NCBI GenBank assembly: GCA_003136335.1
Contig: PLEA01000236.1
Coordinates: 1 to 5,213, forward strand
Source: Acidobacteriaceae bacterium
GTDB lineage: Bacteria; Acidobacteriota; Terriglobia; Terriglobales; SbA1
DNA: 5,213 bases
Direction: 5' to 3'
This document shows, piece by piece, positions 5,108 through 5,213 of this stretch (position 1 is its first letter; every line of letters begins with the position of its first letter). The position numbers and the translations under genes are program-made. The notes under the pieces are model-generated. The model was not told the DNA's origin. It saw only the letters and a program-made list of their open reading frames with translations, and made no database searches.

Positions 5108-5213
5108 GATGGCTCCAGCGACCTGAGCATTCCTGTTGGCTGAAACCTGCGCTTTATTATCGGCAGCATCGCGTCCCACCCCTTCGACTCCGCTCTCCAG
5201 AAACTCATTCAGG
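5108..5213. other. Right-edge spacer without a supported gene
   Basis: No start codon with a Shine-Dalgarno sequence, known motif or RNA signature is seen here. A minus-strand frame is open from the right edge and ends at a TGA overlapping the next gene's ATG (5015-5017), but its composition does not look coding. Confidence 0.4.

Overview
The window looks like chromosomal DNA of a GC-rich, Gram-negative soil-type bacterium. The gene style suggests Acidobacteriota (Terriglobia-like): a secreted family 31 glycosidase, a small secreted lipocalin-like protein, an ArsR/SRPBCC pair, and GC-rich intergenic repeats of a kind I recall from that phylum. The taxon is an inference from style; there is no rRNA or marker gene to confirm it.

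Layout. Positions 1-1161 carry a minus-strand two-gene operon: an ArsR-family repressor (784-1161), then a protein with two tandem AHSA1/SRPBCC domains (1-809) that runs off the left edge. The two genes overlap by 26 bases, and the second has its own good ribosome binding site inside the first. A promoter with a perfect TTGACA box, overlapped by a cluster of GTTA half-sites, lies at 1181-1227 and suggests autorepression. Diverging from it on the plus strand is a complete 852-residue secreted GH31 alpha-glucosidase (1332-3890) with both catalytic aspartates in place.

Positions 3891-4538 hold no confident gene. They contain one weak small reading frame (3956-4210) that may be a frameshifted remnant, two copies of a 16-base GC-rich motif, a palindromic repeat-like segment, a plausible intrinsic terminator (4390-4434) and a perfect 8-base inverted repeat around 4474-4525. 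On the minus strand, 4539-5018 encodes a 159-residue exported lipocalin-like protein with a strong Shine-Dalgarno sequence, a possible promoter and a 5' hairpin. The last ~100 bases contain no supported gene.

How the genes relate. The ArsR/SRPBCC pair is a self-contained regulatory unit. The glycosidase and the lipocalin-like protein both appear exported but are not in an operon with each other, and nothing links them functionally. I found no CRISPR array, transposase, tRNA or rRNA. Nothing here is a convincing new system; the most informative points are the double-domain SRPBCC protein, its operator, and the repeat-rich spacer with a possible decayed small gene.
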